This document shows, piece after piece, positions 33,832-35,835 of a stretch of 35,835 nt of DNA (position 1 is the stretch's first letter; each line of letters starts with the position of its first letter). The notes under the pieces were generated by a model. It was given only the letters and a program-made list of their open reading frames with translations, had not been told where the DNA came from and did not search any database. The stretch lies in NCBI GenBank assembly GCA_900073065.1, contig FJOG01000093.1:7296-43130 (forward strand). Reading direction: 5' to 3'. The position numbers and the translations under genes were made by a program. This DNA comes from Phialocephala subalpina (lineage: Eukaryota; Ascomycota; Leotiomycetes; Helotiales; Mollisiaceae).

Positions 33832-34040
33832 ATTGAAGGCTTGGAGTTGTGGACTGTTTTGTCGTTCAAGGAGCGTATTTTAAACGCTGTGGATATTACA
33901 GGGGGAGAAAGCTGCGATGTAAGAAGTAGGCTTAAACTTGAATCTTATACTTGGGTCCCATTGGGAACGACTAGCCCACTCTAAGTCCATACTTAACTAT
34001 GGAAGGGTCGGTAATTACGATTTCAAAGTTTGGTAGGCCC
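33832..34040. other. Upstream region of the small secreted-protein frame
   Basis: GC-normal sequence grading into the AT-rich block. A TTTAAAAT run lies at about 33874-33882 on the minus sense, some 45 bp upstream of the ATG, and could serve as a core promoter. Nothing else is seen. Confidence 0.3.
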
Positions 34041-35835
34041 AAAGCCAAGCCAAAATAACGCAAAAAATATAGCCCAAATTTATAATTTTTCCTAGGGGAA
34101 GATTTATTTTAGCTTAAGATTAATAATGTAATTAGGCTAATATTAATCTTCACTACGATAATAGTGTAGTATTACGTCCTTATTAGTAAACTACTCAACT
34201 AATGACTACGGAGTCACTTGGAGCATATTGTATAATATTTCATAGTATAAATTAAGCGACGAGCTTAATTGAATAGGTACCCACTTTTACTCGGCGAACT
34301 TAATGAATAACATAGATTGCAGCAAATAAGAACGAAGGAAATTGAGGATGAAGAGTTGCTCGGGATTTGAAACTCTCAAATAGTAGCGGACTTTTAGTGA
34401 GTATCTCCGATATTTGAGTGCAAATGATTAGAAATAAGTACGATAGCGCGAATCCCCGAAACGCACGGGAGATCTAAGTCTAATTATCAAAACTTACATT
34501 TAGAACTATATATAGGAATAGAATATACGAAACTAGAAAGTAAATCACAAAGCGAAAAATAAAATAGGATTTTAAGCGAAAAATCCTATATCTTATTACC
34601 TCCTTATAAAACTATTATTATAATCCTTTAATTTACTCGCTTATTACTATATAATATCCTTTATTTTCCTAGTTTACTTCCTTTTTGAAGCCTCCGCACT
34701 ATTAATTTCTTCGGGCCAAAATAATCTTCTTAATTATAACGCTTTAATTATTATATTAAAAATAAATATTTATAATACGATTAGTAATATAGTTATTATA
34801 ATCCCAAAGACTTATAATTTATAATAATTAAGAGATTTGCTAAGTATTTAAGTGGCGGTTACTAAAGCCGTATTAAAGAATACGAATAAGAACTTAAAAG
34901 AATTAGAATGAAAATAATAAGAATAAGGGAAAGAGAAAATACTAAATTATATCGAATTAAATATAATATTTTGAATTGCAAGGTTATATTATTTACTAGT
35001 AAATACTAACGCTTACGAGAAAGAACTATAAATATAGTCTTTATATCTAAAATCTTATTAGATCGGAAAGGAGTATAATATTCTATCCGTGGCTTTATAT
35101 TCATTTGATCGGTTATCCTCGTATTTTCCCCCCCTTTTTTTATAAGATTGGCATTAAGTTTTAAAGCTATTAATTAGCGGTTACGCTTATACTTTCCGCA
35201 ATATATAGCCTCGCATTAAAGTTAGAACCTAATCCATTATATAATGAACTTTATTATCAATATACTCCTTATTAATAATATTATAGAATTCCCGGTTATA
35301 ATAGGCGTTTTTAATTTGCGTGACGTAATAAAGTCTTATGAAGCTTAAGAGGATATTATTATTATCCCTCTTGGCAAGGTTTAATCCGAAGTGATATTAT
35401 AATAAAAAGCGATAAAATTCGTTGTTATTATTATTATTATTGCTATCGAAGTTATCGTTGTTAATCTAAGGGTTAATATTATGAATAAAGTTGGAAATAC
35501 CCCTTAGTCTAATCGCGGGGTTCTTATTCTCTCGTTTAATCAAGTTTATAATAGGGACTCGATTTTAAATATTAAAGCGCTTATTAGATTTTGTAATAAC
35601 TTCCTCGATATTACTCGAATATATAAACGAATTTAGATATATATTAGTTTCGCTTGTTTTTCTTTCGTTATTTATATATTTTTACTTGGATTATTAATTA
35701 AAAACTTTAATTTAAATCGTTTTAATTACTTAATTTCGAATATATTCTCGTTATTATTCTCGTTTTAAAATTCCGCTATTACTATTATTATTATTTATTA
35801 TTACTAATAAATTATTTGCAACTTATTAAATATAT
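34041..35835. repeat. AT-rich RIP-like block running off the window
   Basis: Composition falls sharply to AT-rich with dense TpA and no useful reading frame. At 34560-34600 there is a short hairpin-like motif (TAGGATTTT...AAAAATCCTA). The texture matches the RIP-mutated copia interior, so a decayed transposable element is likely, but I cannot identify termini or domains. It forms the right-hand border of the gene-bearing segment. Confidence 0.55.

Overview
The window is from a filamentous ascomycete (Pezizomycotina). Genes carry short introns (about 47-80 nt, a few longer) with GT-AG borders and CTAAC/CTGAC-like branch points. AT-rich blocks show the C-to-T / G-to-A decay typical of repeat-induced point mutation (RIP). 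The sequence alone does not fix the species.

Layout. 1-605: unrecognised GC-normal flank. 611-6590: a RIP-degraded Ty1/copia LTR retrotransposon with 230-bp LTRs and an AAGGT target duplication. 6596-7140: short unrecognised island. 7141-8787: AT-rich or mixed non-coding sequence. 8788-31410: a compact seven-gene block. 31411-34040: gene-poor sequence with one small secreted-protein ORF that contains an in-frame stop. 34041-35835: second AT-rich block running off the end.

The gene block is a statin-type polyketide cluster. As recalled from the families (no alignment was run), its genes match the lovastatin/compactin set: a LovB/MlcA-type nonaketide synthase (KS-AT-DH-MT-inactive ER-KR-ACP-degenerate C), a LovC-type trans-acting enoyl reductase, a LovG-type releasing hydrolase, a LovA-type P450, an MlcE-type 14-TM efflux pump and a LovE/MlcR-type Zn2Cys6 activator. 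I resolved exons for all of them. All reading frames are intact after splicing, including 13 exons and 2970 residues for the synthase. No LovD acyltransferase, LovF diketide synthase or HMG-CoA reductase copy lies in the window. The predicted product is therefore a reduced, methylated decalin polyketide (dihydromonacolin L-like), released by the LovG homologue and oxidised by the P450.

The most interesting point is the seventh gene. About 550 bp downstream of the synthase, on the same strand, lies an intact serine palmitoyltransferase subunit LCB1 homologue. Statin clusters often carry an extra copy of their target (HMG-CoA reductase). Here a sphingolipid enzyme subunit sits in that neighbourhood, suggesting a statin-like molecule with a sphingolipid target, or else a housekeeping neighbour. 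Other points are two apparent GC-AG introns in the transporter, an altered haem loop in the P450, a 4 x 15-bp CGG array in the P450/PKS promoter and a mariner-like MITE in the transporter/activator promoter.
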